Positions 57,289-60,000 of a DNA stretch of 60,000 nt are shown piece after piece (the first letter of the stretch is position 1; the number at the start of each line of letters is the position of its first letter). The notes beneath the pieces were generated by a model, which saw nothing but the letters and a program-made list of their open reading frames with translations, searched no databases and was not told the DNA's origin. This stretch comes from Membranipora membranacea (lineage: Eukaryota > Bryozoa > Gymnolaemata > Cheilostomatida > Membraniporidae): contig OU612069.1 of assembly GCA_914767715.1 (NCBI GenBank), forward strand, positions 7,256,001-7,316,000, in the 5' to 3' direction. A program made the translations under genes and the position numbers.

Positions 57289-57815
57289 TTCCCAATTTGG
57301 GCAAATCTTTTCTTTTCGTTTCATCATAATTTAACTCGAAAGCAGTCCATTTGAGTTGAGAGTGATTAGTGCCAAACTGTTGCATGAAAGCTTGTGATAC
57401 TCCCTTCATCCCAACCTTCTACCCTACCCTACATAATCTTTTGTGCAATCTTTCAATGTTGGCAGCAATTGCATCTTTAGAATGCATCAGCCAAACTATT
57501 CTAGAGGAATTATTACAAAACTTTGCTAATTATGAAGTAAAAAATCGCTAACTGGTTGAGCGAGGATCTACTTTGTAAAAAAACTTTACATGCCTAAGTG
57601 GAGAGAAGTGATATGAGAATGAGGCCATATTCTCCACAGAACAAATGATTGACAAAAATATTGCTGAAAATATGCTGGCTGATGCTAAAAAAAACACATA
57701 CTTGGTGTCATAGCATGTAGTATTAGTAGTGATCATTGGTATACTCCTCGGCATATTTTAGCGTGAATGGCTTTCATCAGCTTTCTGTTGGCTGAAGATG
57801 CTCTGAGCATGGAGT
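57289..57815. other. Centre of the inverted repeat, no gene seen
   Basis: About 0.5 kb of unique sequence. Open frames on both strands (57369-57551 plus; 57548-57754 minus) show no recognisable domain. Confidence 0.5.
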
Positions 57816-58094
57816 AAGCCCTGAATTGTATGGTATATGGGTAGAGAAAAGCAAGAGTAAATCAAACAGGCCTATCATTCAATGACAAAATAGAACTTGT
57901 TTGTACAGAATGTCTGGTGGTCACTGTAAATTCTAAATTAATCAATGCAGCCGATAATAATAATCTGAGAGCTTTGAAAGATTATCTGCTTAAACGCTGT
58001 CCAGGCAATAATTTATCGCTTTGAGTCTTAACTGCTGTAATGGCCCTGCAAACCCCTAATCTTAAAGGTTGATTAAAAGGTTGATTAAAATCAG

Positions 58095-58370
58095 ATGACA
58101 TATCACACGCCACATCCCGAAGCATGGGCGGCGAAATACTAGTTGCCTTAGGGGCTAGGCTGCAACATCTGCGCCCATTTTGCTCTCAGTTTGCAGGCAG
58201 GTCGGAGCACACCTGGGGGTCCAACCAAACCCCAGCAGTCAGTAGACTTCAGTGGAATTCGAACCCACGACCTTCAACATTTGCATGCTGAAGGGACGGC
58301 GCTCTAACCAACTGAGCTACCTCCTACTCCTACTCTGGCAACCCAACCGCCTGTCTAAGCTACCGGCCTC
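58095..58370 (-). mobile_element. tRNA-derived SINE
   Basis: On the minus strand the head (58327-58251) has a proper A box (GTAGCTCAGTTGGTTAGAGC) and B box (GGGTTCGAATTCC) of RNA polymerase III, with a good T-stem (GTGGG / TCCAC). The anticodon region is a long hairpin (CCTTCAGCAT / ATGTTGAAGG) and the acceptor ends do not pair, so it is not a tRNA gene. A GC-rich body follows (GACTGCTGGGGTTTGG, CGGGATGTGGCGTGTG). SINEs of this kind need a LINE partner for mobility. Confidence 0.75.
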
Positions 58371-58576
58371 GTATATAACAGAATAAATTATAGTGTTGGG
58401 ATTCCTTAGGCAGGAATTTGTTGAAATGATTGGTTGATATAACTTTTAACATCCCAAACTCTTTGATGCATGCATTTAATGGCTACAATGTACAGTTTAA
58501 ATCTGCCTGATTTTTAAATAAGATTAGGTTATTAAATTTGAACAAGATTCTCACAGTGTCTATTTGCCAATTCTAA

Positions 58577-58640
58577 CAGCCCAGCTTTACACTTTTATTA
58601 TCATATCCGGTTATGGTAGTAAAAGTGTTAAGCTGGGCTG
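58577..58640. repeat. 64-nt hairpin, 29-bp arms
   Basis: CAGCCCAGCTTTACACTTTT at the start pairs with AAAAGTGTTAAGCTGGGCTG at the end. There are 3 mismatches in 29 bp and a 6-nt loop. It could be a foldback element end or a small hairpin RNA source; there is no evidence for transcription. Confidence 0.8.
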
Positions 58641-59352
58641 TGAGAAAATAACAAGCTAAAGTCCAAAGGTCATCATTATTGCACACGCGCACTCTGAGTA
58701 TCTGTACAATTGAAACACCAACCAAGAGGTAGGAGCACACAACTGCTCACAAAATCAGCTTTTTTCAGATCACAAGCAATTCTGCTAGTTGTCTTATTTC
58801 TTGTTGGAGAGGCACAGCTACAATTTAGAATGCACATTTGAGCAGAACAAGGGGTTTTGAATTACAAATAAGGAGTTTATGTATGTACATACATTTTTCT
58901 GTGCTCCATTGGCTGCCAAACAGAGATCAGAAGTGTATTATCAATTTAAGATTTTTTTGCGAGGCGATCTCATTCTTGGCATAATAACTCTGTACAATGA
59001 TAAGCTTTGAAGCAGAGTTGTGAATTAATTTAATAAATAATATACAGATGGAATTTGGGCAATTATCTAGTATTTTGCATATAAGGTTACAACTTCCCGC
59101 CAACTCACTCTACTGTCAAAGAATGATCATGATTGCACTTCCACCCAAACAACCATCCTTATAAAAAAGAATATTCGCGAAATTAAAAACTCACCGCATT
59201 CATTATCAGCAGCAAAAGACAGGATGTTAGGTCAGCTCACAATGACTCCTGTCTCTCTGATTCCAAAAGTGTGTCATGATGACTTGTTACAAGCGCAATG
59301 GAATGCGTGTGAAGGATTAACAAATAGTGTTAATTATACTTCATTGGACAAT

Positions 59353-59861
59353 AGACAGTTTTCTGAGCTCTGATTTAGGCCTCAATTTCGAGTTTTCCTC
59401 TCTCCAGTTTGGTACTTATAAACCACGCCGCATAGGGAAAACGTGCTGAAAAGAGGGTTATCTTGAAAACCGCTTATAATAGGATAAAAATTATTTTTGA
59501 TTCAGAATCTGCAACATTGAAAACCCATATGGACATAGTTTGGGAATTAATTATAGTATATGGTAGTCACTTATAGCATTTTCCGCCTGTTTTGCGGACA
59601 ATTTGGCAGAATTGTTCATGAGTTTCGTCACTAAAATAAAGATATATCAACATTCAAGCCTCTAATGAATTGGAAACCCTGTCTCACAGGGTTTTCGATG
59701 GTGCAGACTCTGAATCAAAAACCATTTTTATCCTTAAATTAGCGGTTTTCAATATAACCCTCTTTCAGCAGGTTTTTCCTATGCGGCGTGGGTTAAAAGT
59801 ACCATACTGGAGAGAGGACAACCCCGAATTGAGGCATAAATAAGAGCTCAGAAAACTGTCT
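59353..59861. mobile_element. 509-bp MITE with long terminal inverted repeats
   Basis: Ends AGACAGTTTTCTGAGCTC and its complement. The arms extend for roughly 170-190 bases with good similarity, including CACGCCGCATAGG and GAGGGTTAT. Flanking AT on both sides (59351-59352, 59862-59863) fits the undisturbed paralogue, which reads ggacaattaaaaa on the same strand. No open frame, so it is non-autonomous. Confidence 0.88.
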
Positions 59862-60000
59862 ATTAAAAATTTTGACAACAAGGATATCAAGGTAATTATG
59901 TAATTATGCCTGTTATTGGCTAACCTCCCTGCTTGTGGCACACAAGCTGACAGATTAAAATTATTACTTTAAACGGTGTTGCCACTAGTCTAACACTATC

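Larger units (their letters stand above)
55285..57328. repeat. Tandem duplication, copy 2 (2044 bp)
   Basis: Follows copy 1 with no spacer. The near-identity means a very recent event or two haplotypes wrongly joined in assembly. Confidence 0.95.
58043..59266. mobile_element. Insertion of about 1.2 kb in the right arm, containing a SINE
   Basis: The paralogous arm is continuous here, so this whole stretch is extra. It holds the SINE at about 58095-58370, a strong hairpin (58577-58640) and otherwise unassigned AT-rich sequence. Whether it is one composite insertion or several is not clear. Confidence 0.7.
57816..60000 (-). repeat. Right arm of the inverted repeat, split by two insertions
   Basis: Homologous pieces: 57816-58042, 59267-59352 and 59862 to the window end. 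They are more diverged from the left arm than the two tandem copies are from each other, so the inverted copy is older than the tandem duplication. Confidence 0.88.

Noticed and set aside
58251-58327. tRNA gene on the minus strand
   Set aside because: A and B boxes are good, but the acceptor ends do not pair and there is no normal anticodon loop. Treated as a SINE head.
1-60000. CRISPR array, bacterial operon or phage
   Set aside because: No regularly spaced direct repeats with unique spacers, no ribosome-binding-site-led gene runs; introns and LINEs show animal DNA.

Overview
This is an AT-rich, intron-bearing, repeat-laden piece of animal nuclear DNA, almost certainly from an invertebrate (sponge- or cnidarian-like in its gene and transposon content; the species cannot be fixed from sequence alone). 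Evidence: GT-AG introns with consistent phases, CR1/L2-type LINEs with a PHD-finger ORF1, a Mutator-like transposase relic, long-TIR MITEs, a tRNA-headed SINE, and an LRR-Roc-COR GTPase gene. There are no bacterial operons, rRNA genes, intact tRNA genes or CRISPR arrays.

Layout. 1-1650: LINE relic, minus strand. About 1.65-38.2 kb: a mosaic of degenerate duplicated segments in direct and inverted order. It holds two copies of a 141-nt, phase 2-2 leucine-rich-repeat exon (12372-12512 and 30179-30319), a third copy reduced to its last bases and splice donor (about 36231-36254), LINE reverse-transcriptase relics downstream of each, and a broken Mutator-like transposase (32604-34331, minus). 34.9-35.4 kb, 38.2-38.4 kb and 38.4-40.4 kb hold further LINE pieces, the last with ORF1 (PHD finger) and an APE endonuclease whose catalytic Glu is Lys. 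40.7-41.4 kb: foldback element with perfect 82-bp arms.

41934-45754 (plus strand) is the centrepiece: four exons in consistent phase that encode LRR - Roc GTPase - COR - caspase p20 - caspase p10 in one polypeptide. The catalytic His (THG) and Cys (QAC) are present, and there is an EVD-type Asp in the linker between the subunits. The upstream LRR exons have exactly the phase needed to splice into it. This looks like an LRR-sensing, GTPase-switched protease and is the best candidate here for an undescribed system.

47767-53483 (minus strand): a multi-exon gene for a long, disordered, basic, AT-hook nuclear protein of unknown identity, convergent with the Roco-caspase gene. A LINE 3' fragment has inserted in it, and one 1.7-kb stretch of its frame is interrupted by four in-frame TAA codons plus one homopolymer shift. 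Its first coding exon lies in a near-identical about 2.04-kb tandem duplication (53243-55284 and 55285-57328). Right of that a large inverted copy of part of the block (57816-60000) is broken by a SINE-bearing insertion and by a 509-bp MITE. The MITE's empty site can be read from the paralogous arm.
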